A model generated the notes under the pieces. The model worked only from the letters and a program-made list of their open reading frames with translations, did no database searches and was not told the origin of the DNA. A stretch of DNA of 64,000 nt from Cunninghamella blakesleeana (Eukaryota; Mucoromycota; Mucoromycetes; Mucorales; Cunninghamellaceae). The position numbers were made by a program, and so were the translations under genes. Below, one piece after another: positions 13,067 through 25,714 of this stretch (the first letter of the stretch is position 1; each line of letters opens with the position of its first letter). Location of the stretch: assembly GCA_017871115.1 (NCBI GenBank), contig JAFCIZ010000002.1, positions 1,695,501 through 1,759,500 of the forward strand. Direction: 5' to 3'.

Positions 13067-14731
13067 TCAAGAAACTTCAAGATATTGTTGCCAGTGAGGA
13101 GAGGGTAACCAAGAAGATAACTCTTGAGAAGTAAAATGATGATTAAAATGATGTTGTAAAATATCGATATCTTTGAAGGTATGGTGTTGATAATGATTTA
13201 AAGTGGAAGGATCATCATGATGAGAAGAATAAGAAATAGTAACTTGTTTTAAATTAGTTGAGGTTTCAATAATAGGATCGGCTGTTACTTGATCAATGAT
13301 AACAAGAGGAAAATGTGAATAAGGAGGATGATGATCGGATGGTTGTTGTTGATTTCGTTGAATAAGACGACATAATTGTAAATAAGTAGTTAAAGTATCG
13401 TGTATATTAGTACGAGTAGATTGAATAGAGGATTGTAATTTTTGTTGTTTTAATTCTTCCTCTTGAATTTGTTTCAATAGATTATCTACTTCTTCCTTTT
13501 CTTTGATTGTATTTACATCCTGGTCATTGTTTTCTTTTTTGACGTCTTCATCATCATCATCATCAGTGAGATCAGATAATAATAATAAGGAAGCATCACC
13601 AAGCCACTTGATTTCTTTTTTATCTTTTTCGATAATTTTTATGGCCATCAAGACATTTAAAGCATCATAAACACGCCGACGAATATTTTTTTGATCAAAA
13701 TGACAAGAGGCTGAAGATAAATCCATTGATAATTCTTGAACGACTTGATCATAAGTAGTAACCCCATGGTCTTTGACTTTATCACATACTTGCTTACTAA
13801 AATGTCTTAGACCTTTTGTTGCACGTTCACCAATTAACATGGAAGAAGAAGAAGGTGGTGGTGATGCTGATGAGAAAGAAGAAGATGTTGATGAAGAGGA
13901 GGATAAAAGAGGCGAAGTAGCGGTAGAGGATGAGTTGGAATTAGGAGTGAAGGTGGATAAACTATCTTGATGATGAGGATGACTTATTTTTTTTTTTTTA
14001 TTTTGTTTTTGTTGTTGTTGTTGTTGTTGTTGATATTGTTTTTGTTTGTATGGCTTTTTCCTTTTTGAGGCTTGGGCCGGTAACCATGACTGTTCCTGAT
14101 TTTCATCTTCATCATATTGACGTTTTAAAGTAAGATCATTCATAAAATGAGACTGATAACCGCATTCATCTAGATATTTTAATTCAGGATCAGAATTTAA
14201 TAAAGAAGCAATAGATCCTTTACGTTGATTATTGTTATTATTATTATTATTAGAGGATGGAGAGGAAGGTGAGATTGAAGTTGTTGAGAGGCATAAATCG
14301 GAATGTGGCGGAGTTAAAGCATCGGAAGAAGCTACCGAAGAAAAAAAGGGGGAAGGAAAAGTCGTGTTGGAGTTATTGGTAGTAGTAGAAACATATTGTT
14401 GTGATTCATCATGGCTAGAATAATAAGATAAAGGTGGACTATTTTTTGATGATAAAGGTGGAGACATAACTTTATGAATAGACGGTAATAATTTATCTTC
14501 ATGATGATCATCATATTTATTTAATAATAAAGGTTTTAATTCTAAATCGAGAATGGGTGTACAACGTGAAATAGGTGATATCATAGTTGAAGAAGACGAA
14601 TGAAAATCACCATGATATGAATCAGTTATAGTATTGGTTGGTTGAGAATAAGAAGAAGAATGAAAAGAAGTCAAGGGTGGTGAAGGTAAAGACGTGTAAG
14701 TTGTTGAATATAATTGTTGGAAAGTTGACAT
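13067..14731 (-). CDS. DP-family transcription factor (E2F dimerisation partner)
   Basis: A single exon of 554 residues. Residues about 301-380 carry the DP DNA-binding domain: [14 protein letters not shown], then [33 protein letters not shown], closely matching animal and plant DP proteins and distinct from E2F. An acidic stretch (DLTDDDDDE) and a heptad-like segment ([19 protein letters not shown]) follow, where DP proteins dimerise with E2F. The N-terminal half is low-complexity Ser/Pro/Asn/Gln. DP pairs with E2F to control G1/S genes in the nucleus. Budding yeasts lack this family and use SBF/MBF, so its presence supports an early-diverging fungus. A possible E2F site lies upstream (see 15213-15220). 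Confidence 0.93.
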   Translation of the reverse strand: MSTFQQLYSTTYTSLPSPPLTSFHSSSYSQPTNTITDSYHGDFHSSSSTMISPISRCTPILDLELKPLLLNKYDDHHEDKLLPSIHKVMSPPLSSKNSPPLSYYSSHDESQQYVSTTTNNSNTTFPSPFFSSVASSDALTPPHSDLCLSTTSISPSSPSSNNNNNNNNQRKGSIASLLNSDPELKYLDECGYQSHFMNDLTLKRQYDEDENQEQSWLPAQASKRKKPYKQKQYQQQQQQQQKQNKKKKISHPHHQDSLSTFTPNSNSSSTATSPLLSSSSSTSSSFSSASPPPSSSSMLIGERATKGLRHFSKQVCDKVKDHGVTTYDQVVQELSMDLSSASCHFDQKNIRRRVYDALNVLMAIKIIEKDKKEIKWLGDASLLLLSDLTDDDDDEDVKKENNDQDVNTIKEKEEVDNLLKQIQEEELKQQKLQSSIQSTRTNIHDTLTTYLQLCRLIQRNQQQPSDHHPPYSHFPLVIIDQVTADPIIETSTNLKQVTISYSSHHDDPSTLNHYQHHTFKDIDILQHHFNHHFTSQELSSWLPSPHWQQYLEVS

Positions 14732-15212
14732 TGGTGAAATAATAGTATTATTATTTTAATTTATAAATAGTTTAAAAAGTTTAAAATAAATGAGAGGTAT
14801 AAAAGAGGGCAAAGGGTATTAAAAAAAAGAAAAAAAAAAAAAAAAGAAGAAAAAACAAGAGTATATGTGTAGGAATAAAATATATAAAAATATAAGTGAA
14901 AGGTATGGGGGTTATTTAAAAAAAAAAAATATATATATGTAAAATGAAAGGAAAAGAAAGAAAAAGAGGGAAAAAAAAAAAAAAATTTTCATTCAAAAAA
15001 AAAAAAAAAAGGTTTGCTAAATAAGAAAAATAAATTTTTCTATTTTTTTACACCTGAGAAAATAAAAAAAAAAGTAAATATAAGCATAAATAAAAATAAA
15101 AAAAAAAACCATGGGTATCGTATCCAATATGGTTAATATAAGGTTATTTTTTATTTTATTTTATTTTATTATTATTTTGATTGTGATGATTATTACCTAA
15201 AAGCGCTATGAA

Positions 15213-15220
15213 CCCGCCAA
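15213..15220 (-). promoter_or_regulatory. E2F-like site TTGGCGGG
   Basis: On the minus strand this reads AAATTGGCGGGTTC, matching the TTGGCGGG form of the E2F site. It lies about 480 bp upstream of the DP start codon and in the same orientation. Function is inferred. Confidence 0.35.
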
Positions 15221-15455
15221 TTTATTATGTTCTTATATTTATATTTTCTTATTTTTATATTCTAAAAAAAGTATGACAAGAGAAAAAATAGAACTGTCAT
15301 GATAAAAGGTTGATTAAGTCATTTTTTTAAGGAACAGCGATCAATGATAATAATAAAATGCCGGAATACCTTTTTTAGAGTTTAAAAAAAAGAAAAAAAA
15401 AATATCAAATGTGTATCTTTTATCTTTCATCATCTTATTATTACAACTATCCAGT

Positions 15456-15473
15456 CCCCCCCCCCCCCCCCCC
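15456..15473. repeat. Poly-C tract (C18)
   Basis: An 18-base homopolymer of C, exceptional in sequence this AT-rich. Confidence 0.95.
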
Positions 15474-15864
15474 TCCTCTTCATATAAATAAATAACAGTG
15501 TTTCATATATATATATATTTTTTAAACTTCCTACTCTGTGTGTGTTGATAATATATAATAATAATATATATGAAAGCCCTATCTTTTCCGATATTTATTT
15601 ATTTTTAATTTTTATTTTCTATAAAGTCAGTGCCATTCTTATTTTTAATAATAAATTTTGATGGTCAATGCACATACAAAAAATATTGTCATATTTTTTA
15701 CCTTTTTCAACATCTAAAAATAATGATGATCCCTTCTTTTTATTATTATGATTTTGTTCTTTTTATTCTTTTACTTTATCTTTTTTTTTTATTTATTTAT
15801 TACTTTTATTAATCCGTATTGTAAATGTAAAATAATATTTTATATTATTATTATTTTTGTGATA

Positions 15865-18220
15865 TTATAAACGAGAGCAAATTTTTGAAAGAGAGAAAAC
15901 ACCAACAATGATAACACCAAAAAAAGCGATGCCCATTGGCCAATGGGCTTGGGAATTCGGGAGTCTAGTTTTATTATTATTATTATTATTGTTATTATCT
16001 TTTGATTTATCTTGGCTTCCATTTGTTACACACTTATCCTTCCACGATTTATTTTTATATGAATCATCCAAAACAATAAATAATCGAACGCGATCTAATC
16101 CCATACATCGAGCAACTTTAATTGATTCCATGACGTCTGAATTGGTATTCATTACCACTTTATCTTGATCTTCATCCATATAATAAATATTGATTTTTGT
16201 CTTTTCTTTTTCTTCTTGGTTTAAAAATATGTTATCCAACTTGTCCTTAATCCTTTTATATAACATATCTACATCATCAATCGAACTACGGAATCGATAT
16301 GTTTTATTGTGATGGTTAAATTTAAATGTAAACATTCTATTATCTTCTTCTTGTTGTTGTTGGGTTAGTATGGAATGGGAATTAGTTAAAGTAGTTGAGG
16401 TAGTAATCGTTGAAGTGTCATCTTTTAAATGGCTTGGACTATTTATTGAAAGCGAAGATAATATTGATTCCGTTTCTGTTGCTGTTAAAGCATCATCATC
16501 CCCTCCTCCTCTACAGCTTGTAATGTTGTTCCAGAATTTGCTACCGTCACTATCTGCTGAAATTCCTTTTACATTATTTACCTAAGTATAAACAAATAAA
16601 TAAACAATATAAAAAAGGTTAATTATTTATATCCTTAATCCCAAAATTATATATATATATATATAAATAAACTTAAAAAAGAGGGGGTATATCTTTATTT
16701 TTTTTTTTTTTTCGCACTACGATTTCATACATAACTCACACACATAATCCAAGTATGATTATATATCTATTTTTTTTTTTTTTCTCTCCTTTTCAATCTA
16801 TTTTTCTTTTCACATGTCAACGTACAATTTTTTCTTTGAAAAAACTAAAGTAAATAAATATAAAAACTTACCAGTTCTAAGGTAGCATGAGAAAGTGAAA
16901 GAACATCAATCATCCCAAGAATATTTTTATTTTCATCAAGAACAGGTAAATTCAAATAATGACCATCTAAGATAAATAAAGAAAATAATAATAATAATAA
17001 TAATAAAAACAAGTTATTTATCTATACAAGATCAGTTTCATCTTTATTGCTGTTTTATTACTCGTTTTATTGTATAATCTTTATTTTTACCATGCATTTT
17101 TTTAAGTGCTTGAAATATACTGGTTTGAGGAGAGACTGTATCAGGTTCAGGTGTCATAACACGTACAACAGAACAGTTTTCTGCATTTATTCCAGCAGCA
17201 ATAACACGTAACACTATATCCTTTGTCTTATATATGTGTATAAATAAATAAGAAAACAAACAGATTAGATAATAGTTACAGTCATTATTTTTACTCATTC
17301 TCTATTGCTATTATCATTATTGTTATTGTTATTATTTTTAGTTTTATTTATAGTTTATTCTTTCTTTGTATTATTTATTTTAAAAAAACTTACAGTAAAT
17401 ATTCCTGCCAATACCTTGTGATCCATAACTAATACCGCTGTGGTTTTATTTTCTTTCATTAATTTGATTACTTCATTCACATGTGTTTTGATTGAAACTT
17501 GAATGATAGGTTGCTGCTGTTGTCGGTTGTTTAAAATAAATGTTGATAAATCAGGGCATGACATCCTATCTTTTAATGATGCCATATATGGTGTAAAATC
17601 CATCGCTGATGCCCATTCCCTTTCTATTCCTTCTAAAGCATCAATGAGTTTTTGTGATGAACCATAAACGCGTTCCATTTTATCCAATACGTCATATAAG
17701 CACTTTTTAATATCAAGTAATCCATATATTTCGCCCTTTTCACTACAAACTGGCTAAATAAAAAAATTTTTTTTTAAAAAAAATGAAAAATAAAAAATAT
17801 TTACTTGTAAAAAAATATATTTTATATATTATATATATATATGCTTTTTTTTTTATCATTAATGTTTTCTTATAATAGTGTATTTACCACATGCCGAAAT
17901 CCATGAGAAATCATTAAGTCTAAAGCATCTTGAAGGTTAGAATCAATAGTAACACTTATTGGATTAGAAGTCATAATATCAGAAACGAGTAAGCTAGTTC
18001 TATGAAACAATCAAATAAATATGCAATAAGTTTTTACTCTACATATATTCATACATATATACATACATACATACATATATATATATATTATTGTTCTATC
18101 CTATCTTATCCTATTCTACTTTATTTATTTTATTTACCTAGAATGCAGCCTCTCTGTATTATAGCCTATATCTTTTGCCTAATTATAATAACAATAAAAA
18201 AAAATAATCAATATATTAAT

Positions 18221-18252
<32 letters not shown>

Positions 18253-18287
18253 TAAATTAGTATTTTTTTTTCTCTTATTCTTTTATT

Positions 18288-18321
<34 letters not shown>

Positions 18322-18832
18322 CTAATAAATAAATAAGCCATATCACTTACTGTTACAATACCACATAAATGATCAAAATCATTCACTACTAAAATACAAT
18401 CTTGTTTTTTGGAAGCCATCAATTGTGCCACTTCTATTACTGTCACATTTTTTTTTACGGTTATAGCTCTCGAAGGTTTAAGCATGGATGAAGATAGTGA
18501 TAATTTCTTAGTTTGCTTAATCTTGGTATTCGAGCCACGCTTTTTTAAATCTATATCTACTTTTTTTCTTATTGACTTGTTTTAAAAAATAATAATAAAA
18601 ATAATAATAGAAATACAGAAAATTAGTTATCTCATTTTCTTCTTTTTTAATGATAATATCTATTTTATTGCTTATATATATATATATATATATTATTTAT
18701 TGACATATATTTACTGTTATATTTTACTTCATCTTTCCTAGATTGTCGTTGTCTAACAATTTCAGGATCTAAAGTAGAATGAGATCCAGATAATCTAACA
18801 CTTCTTCTTATTGAATTAGGTGATGTAGACAT
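15865..18832 (-). CDS. CBS-domain and PB1-domain protein with C-terminal membrane anchor
   Basis: Eight exons (18728-18832, 18351-18575, 18138-18178, 17888-17999, 17394-17753, 17091-17226, 16872-16966, 15865-16581) join in phase to 596 residues. Four CBS motifs are visible in two pairs: ITVKKNVTVIEVAQLMASKK..LCGIVTAKDI, VSDIMTSNPISVTIDS..GLLDIKK, VSIKTHVNEVIKLMKE..LAGIFTTKDIVLRV and VMTPEPDTVSPQTS..LGMIDVL. A PB1 domain follows at about residues 440-530 (FTFKFNHHNKTYRFR, DMLYKRIKDKL, YYMDEDQD). The C-terminus has one hydrophobic segment (MGIAFFGVIIVGVFSL), so it is probably tail-anchored. This architecture matches fungal CBS/PB1 proteins such as fission yeast Mug70. CBS pairs usually bind adenine nucleotides; the partner here is unknown. 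Confidence 0.9.
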
Positions 18833-20150
18833 GGTATACTCTAATACAGTGGTATAAAAAAATAAGTCTAAAGGTAATAAATATATATGTATATATGTGA
18901 ATATGTGTATATAATATACGTAACAAAAATTTTATTTCTTTTTTTTAAAAAAAAAAAAGAAAAAAAGAGGAAGAATGAAATAAAAAAGGAGAGGAATAAA
19001 AAGAAAAACATATACGCCAGTTTATGCAAAAAATGATTGGCTGCCTTCGCGAAGAAAACATCTTTATTTCCTTTTTTATTTTATTTTTGCCATTGATGAA
19101 AAATATGATAAATCCGAAGATCACTTAATTTTATCATTATTATACTTACATATTTTTATTTTTATTATTTATTAATAAAACTTTCTATAAACATGCTGAA
19201 AATATTGTATAATAATAACAAAAAGTTTTTCCATATTAAGATATTTGATCTTTTTAATATACTGGGTTTTAAATTGCTATCCAAACCTTTTTTATGCTTC
19301 AACCACACAATAAAACTTTTTTTAATACCAATTTAAGCTTTTTTTTTTTTTATTGTGACACTATCTTTTAGTAATAATATACATATTGGTGACAAAATAA
19401 TTTATATCAAAATTTAGCCTTTATAAAAGTAAAATTAAATTAATTACCCACGTAACTATTTTTTAACATATGTTTATTTATTTATGATCATGTAACTGTC
19501 GACGTAGTAATCTATTTTCTTCTACGTATAATATATATGTGTATGTATATTTTTATGTATCAAATTTTTCATACTAAACTATAATAGGTGTCGTTGCTTT
19601 AAAAAATAAAAAATAAAGTATTAAAAAAAATGAGGTACATGATGATACGTTTTATTATATATATTAGCGTAATAATAAGAGAAGAAAGGAAAAAGGAAAT
19701 GATCAATTTTTGTGTTATTTAGAAGATATCAAATGATGTAAATAATTATCAAATATATTTGGTATTTTCAAAAACTATTTATTCAATAAAATGATAATAT
19801 TATTGTGGATTTCACATTCTGTTAGCTTTAAAGTTTAATTATTCAATTTATATCATTTGGTTACAAGTCTGTGTTTCAATTTTTTTTTAATATAATTATA
19901 ACATTTTTTTTCTTCAACTTTTTTAACCTTTCGTTTTTTCTTTTTTCTTTTCTTTTCTTATACACACACACATATATATATATATATATTAAACCAACTT
20001 TCCTTTACCCTTTCCACTCATTTATTTTTATTTATTCTTTTTATTTTTTTTATTTTTTTTATTTTTTTATTTTTGCAGTCTCCATTCAACTATATAAAAA
20101 AATTAAAAATAATAAAAGTAAAAAATCTAAGATCAAACAGAAAATAATCA
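18833..20150. promoter_or_regulatory. Divergent promoter region, CBS/PB1 and Tag1-like genes
   Basis: This is 1.3 kb between head-to-head starts. A T-run/A-run tract lies at about 18941-18958, followed by an inverted CCAAT (ATTGG, about 19036) close to the CBS/PB1 side. The centre (19100-19860) is plain AT-rich DNA with no supported gene. Upstream of the right-hand gene are T/C-rich tracts and a (CA)/(TA) run near 19962-19990. Confidence 0.5.
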
Positions 20151-20820
20151 ATGACAGCTATATCACCACCATTTCCAGATATAAATGGAAATAATAATAA
20201 TTCACAAACTGCCAGTCAAGATGATTACTTTTACAATATTCGTCAAAGAAGTATGTTAGCTGATCAAACAGTTCTTGAAGAATACATCGAAAAACCTCCT
20301 CCTCCTCCAGCAAAAAAGAAATTTTATAAAAATAAAAAATTTTTAATTCCCTGTGGTATTATCTCGGCAATACTTATTGTTGTAGTTGTCTGTTTAGTCG
20401 TGTTTGTCTTTTTCCCAATGATTGCGCAATCCTTAATGAATCAGTCAGGAATTAGTGTTAATGGTGCTGGCATCTCTTTTACTGATCAACAACAACAAAA
20501 TACAAAACGTGATGATATTTTTGATATTCAAAAACAATTCTTTATGTCCATGGATAGTAGTCTTTCCAATACAGGACCTTTCCATGCTTCTATTTCTTTT
20601 CATAATCCTATTGTAGTGTATTATAATGATACATTACTTGGAAATATTACTTTACCTAACACCGATATTGGTGGAGGGAAAGGTGAATTAAAAGCTGATA
20701 CACCTTTTTTGATTCAAGATCCTGCTTATTTTGCTGCTTTCTCAAAAGATATGTTGGCTTTTGAATCTTTTAATTGGAATCTTAAAGGAAAATGTGATAT
20801 TACGGCTTTGGGGAGGTAAC

Positions 20821-20851
<31 letters not shown>

Positions 20852-23800
20852 TTTGTATTCATTTTTTTTTATTTAATTTTAAATTAATAGAACAGCTACT
20901 GTTAATTTGGATAAAATGATCAGTATTCCAGGTAAGTTCAAAGTCCGTTATATTTTTAAAATTTTTTATTAAAAATTAGAATTTTTTTTCTGTCTTTTTT
21001 TTTACCTTAAAAAAATATGCATATATCTAAAAAGATAACTATTTTTTTTCCTCTCTATTTTTTTCTTGAAAAGAAAAAAAAAAAAAATACTTTTACCAAT
21101 AATGTAATTTTTTTTTTAAAAAAACTATATACCACACTTTACTAATATTAATAATAATATTATTGTTATATTTATTTTATTTTCTGTTATTTATTACTTG
21201 TAATGAAATAGGTATGAATGGATTAAAAAACGTAACTATTACCAACTTCCAACTTCCGGCAAATGATCCAAATGGTGGTATACAAGTAGAACTTGGAACA
21301 TTAATGAATGTTCCTTCACCTATTGGTATTCAGCTTGGTACTATTGCTTTACAAATTGGTTATGAGGGTGTTAATCTAGGTCAAGTCGTTGCAAAGAATG
21401 TTTCACTTGTGAAAGGGGAAAATATTCTTAATTTAAAGGGAACCATCAAACCTCTTAATAATACTGATGATTTAAAAAAAGTTGGGCAAATGTTTTCTAC
21501 TTATGTGTCTGGTGGCATTGCTCAAACTTCTGCTATTGGTGTTTCTGCTGCTCCTGATGGTCATACACCTATTCAATGGTTATCTCAAGCTTTTCAAACT
21601 GTACAACTCAACGTGGGCCTTTCTAATCAAGGGGGTGCAATGAAAATCATTCATGCTGTAAATATGGGGCATCTTGATCTTAAATTTGATGCAAATAATC
21701 CTTATTCACCTACTGTATCAGCCCCTAACGTTATGGCAGATTTCAGTGTTCCTTTTGGTTTCTCCTTGAATATTACACAAGCAACTCAAAATATTACAAT
21801 GAACACGAATAAAACAGGTGATTTTGCTCAATTAATTGTTCCTTGGTCCAATACGCAAAGTGATCAAAAAGCTGGTAAACTTCAATTTGCTATCAACCAA
21901 GCTAGTTTAAGTGCTTTAAATGGAAAGAATAACGATTTTAATGATTATACCTATGCTTTAACTGCTTCTGACCTTTATCAATTTGGAATTTCTGGTATTG
22001 CTACAACCAAAACTTCAACTCCTATTGGTGACATCACTCTTGGTGGTATTACTTTCTCTGTGCCTACTGCTCTACGTGGTTTACAGTTTTTAAATAGTAC
22101 TCCTACAGCTATTAAAAGTATTGATATGATGGGTGGTACAAAAGAAGCACTTCAATTGAATATTGGTGTATCAATGGGTAATCCTTCTGATTTCAGTTTA
22201 TCTGTTGGTGACGTTATCTTTAATATGTTTTCTGGTGCTACTCAAGTTGGTACAGTTACTTTGGCTAATTTAACGCTTCAACGCGGTGAAAATAATGTGA
22301 TTGCCAAAGCAAACTTTGATCCTAACTCATCCCAAGAAGGGCAACAAATGCTTACGTCTTTTGTTATGGGTAAAACAAGTGCAGCTGCTATCGGTGGATT
22401 TGAAGGTTCTACACCTATTGCTTCTCTTGCTAAAGCACTCAGTGATATCAAGATTAATACCGAATTACCTGGTCTTTCTTCAGCTCTTATTCAAGATGGT
22501 GTCTTAAAAGTATTACCTGATACTGTCCAAACGGGTATTGTCAATGTTGCTGTAAATATTGCTAACCCATTCACTGCTGATTTATCTATTACTTCTGTTA
22601 AATCATCCGCTAGTTTTAATGAATTACCAGTTGGAAATATTGATCAAGATATTACAAATAATCCTATCTCTGTCAAAGGCCATAGCAAGGCTTTATCACC
22701 ACAATTAAATATGAAGATGAATTTAGACCCTACTGCTATTGCAACACTTATTCGTGGTTTAGCGGTCCAAGCTAATTTAGATACTAAACCTATTGACGCA
22801 TTATTTGGTATGGGTGGAATACATGTGCCTGGACAAGAAAATGTCAATCCTGATCCTAATATTTTTAAAGGATTTGATATTTCAAAGTATACTATGGATG
22901 CTATGAAGGCTCTTAAAGTAAATTTAGCTTTGGAAACCGATCTTCATGTGGGTGAATATGTCAATAAATTATCCTTTTCTCAAAATAGCGTCCCAATTCA
23001 AGCTGATAAATCAGTCACTGGGTTGATTCCTATTCTTGGTAATCCAATTGTACAACACATTGTGGATCAATCTATCCTTTCCTTTGAAACTTTAATTTTA
23101 TCTGACCCAACTAACAAAAATGCTAAAGTACAAATGAAGGGTTCCATTAAAAACACAGGACCTATGGATGCAACAATTGAATTCCCAACTCCTTTAACTG
23201 TTCAATGGCAAGGTAAAACAATAGGTACTGCTTCAATGCCCGCTCTCAAGGCTTCTGCTGCAAAAGGAGGCGCCGATTTTGATGTTCCTTCTCAATTTAC
23301 TATTACGGATATCAAGGCCATGGAAGAATTTGCTATATTTATGATCAACAATCCTGAATTCGAATGGGCAATTTCATCTAATGATGTCTCTGTTACTGCT
23401 CTTGGGTTTACTTTTAAAGGTATCAAACTTAATAAGTCAGTAAAGATTAAAGGATGTAGTGGATTTAAAGGTGCTGTCACCATCAACTCATTTGATTTAC
23501 CTTCCAATGACCCTGCTGGTGGTGTTACTTTGATTGCTGATACAACAATTGTAAATCCTTCTCAAGTTGGCTTTTCACTTGGTTCTGCTGCTTTCAATTC
23601 CTTTTATAAAGATGTATTGGTTGGGCCTCTTGCTGCTTCACCTGCTAATTTTGCTCCTCTTGTTCCTTCCAAAATTAAAATGAAAGGGCGTATGGTTCCT
23701 CAAAAAACAAAACATGGTTTAGATATGGTTACAGAAGTTTTTGTCAATTATTTATCAGCCAAAAATTCTATTCTTTCTGTTGTAGGTGATTCTGCTACAG

Positions 23801-25425
23801 GCGCTAAAGGCGAGCCCGTCACATGGTTAACCAACGCTTTTAAAACTATTAAGATTGAAAATGTTATTTTGCCTGGTCCTAAAGAAAAGCCTACTTTAAT
23901 CCCTTCTATTAATATGATGAATATGCAATTAGATTTCACTAAAAATCCTTATGCTGCTCCAGCTAGTAGTACAAAAGTACAAGCTCAATTAAAAAATCCA
24001 TTTGGGTTCCCTCTTGGTGTATCACAATTAAATATGGAAGTAGATGTAGGTGCCGGGGAACATGGCAAAATGGCTCATCTTTCTATTCCTACGGAAAAGG
24101 CAACTACTGATAAATCAGGATTGATTACTACTCAATTTACAAATGTACCTTTTGCTGTTGCCGATGATTCTCATGCTATATTTGGTGGATTTTTAGCTGT
24201 TTTAACGAAAGGTGCTTCTTCTTCTTTTGGTCTTACTGGTTCTTCTAATGCTCTTACTTCTACTGCTATTGGTGATATTCAACTTAATGGTATTACATTT
24301 GATGTGACGACTTCAATGAAAGGTAATTAAAATATTAATAATAAAAATTCTTATTTTTTTTTATTGATATATATGCATTAACATAAAACTATTATTATTA
24401 TTATTTATTTATTTATTTCTATAGGCTTTAATAACTTTAATGGAAAGAATGATATCATATCTCTTGATGTTTCTGGTGGTAATAAAGACTATGCTATTGT
24501 TACAACTACTGTTGCATTTACAAATCCGTCTGAAATTACTATTACAATTGGTGATGTTAACTTCTCAGCAAAAATGAAAGATGGATCAACTATTGGGCAG
24601 GTATTTATTAAAAATACAATTATCAAACCAGGTGTCAATCAATATAATGCTGAATTCCGTCTAGCTGGAACAGCTGAAGCTATTGGAAAATTATTCACTT
24701 CTTATTTAACCAATGTCCAAGTACCTCTTACCATATTTGGAACGAAACAATCTACATCCATTGAACCATTAGTCCCAGCAATGGAAACTGTTCAACTTGC
24801 TACTACTATGAAAGGTATCCAGGCTAACTTAGTTGCTAATATTAAAGTCAAAGTTAGTATTGGTGATATTATTGCTAAGAAATCCAAATCTATCGTTACG
24901 TTAAGAAATCCTCTTAAAACACCTTATACACTTACTGGTCTTAAAGCCAAAGTCTTTTTCCCTGATAAAGGTGGTGAATTCCAAGTTGGTCATATTGATA
25001 GTATTCCTGGACCTTGTACTGTACCTGCTGGTGGGGAAACAACTTGTGATGAATGGAATGTTGCTATGGACGCTGAAATTGGTCAATTATTGAAATTAGT
25101 TGGAGCTCCCGATAAATCGCTTAATTTGAAACAAGATATTGTTTCTCTTGTTGGTGGTCCTAATGGATATTCTGCTTCTTTTTATTATTTCCAAAATAAA
25201 GTCCCTACTAGTTTGGATATTGATATGGGTCTTTTTGATATTCCTCTTGGTGGTGGTGGTAGTAGTGATGTTAAAAAAGGATTATCACTTTCTAATAAAG
25301 CACCTGCTAGTGCTGTTGCTGATCACTTAATGAAGAGTAAAGCTCAATCAAAATGGAAGCCTGAAAATAAGGATTTTGAATTATCCAAATTACCCAAGTT
25401 ACCTAAATTACCCATAAAAATTTAA
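20151..25425 (+). CDS. Very large Tag1-like membrane protein with repeated LEA-2/DUF3712-type domains
   Basis: Exons 20151-20815, 20891-20931, 21212-24322 and 24425-25425 give 1605 residues. A cytosolic N-tail (with PPPPP and a Lys-rich stop) precedes one transmembrane helix at about residues 64-90; the rest should be lumenal or extracellular. The large domain repeats a unit with recurring words such as NVTITNFQLPANDPNGG / AVTINSFDLPSNDPAGG, NPSQVGFSLG, PIxWLSQAFQTV / PVTWLTNAFKTI and AIGDIxLxGITF. These are typical of fungal DUF3712/LEA-2 proteins; yeast Tag1 (Ylr173w), a vacuolar membrane protein linked to ending autophagy, is the best known relative. Vacuolar location and that role are inferences from the family. 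Confidence 0.85.
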
Positions 25426-25714
25426 TTAAGTTATATATATATATATATTTAAATTAGATTATATTTAAATATGTGAAATAAATTGTTATTTTATATTATT
25501 TTTTAAAATTTATGATTAAAAAAAATGTTTGTAAAAAAGGTCATGATGAGTCTAATTATTTTAATGCAAATTTTTTATTTGCTATGATTATCAGGAAATA
25601 AATTTAAAAAACCGACTCTAATTTTTAATATTTTTTTCGCCTCTTTCACTTGTTCATTTGTTTTTTTTTTCTCCCCTTAGATATTTTACTTTGTACAAAA
25701 AAAAGCATAAAGCT
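25426..25714. promoter_or_regulatory. Promoter region of BDP1
   Basis: The short gap contains the element ACCGACTCTA at 25611-25620, about 100 bp before the ATG, then a pyrimidine tract. The same element recurs upstream of the PQ-loop and eS28 genes. Confidence 0.4.

Larger units (their letters stand above)
14732..15864. other. Intergenic region with A-rich and poly-C tracts
   Basis: This region holds the promoter of the DP gene (-) and the 3' side of the CBS/PB1 gene (-). No coding exon is seen. Purine-rich A/G tracts fill 14820-15010, followed by an E2F-like word and a C18 run. Confidence 0.6.
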
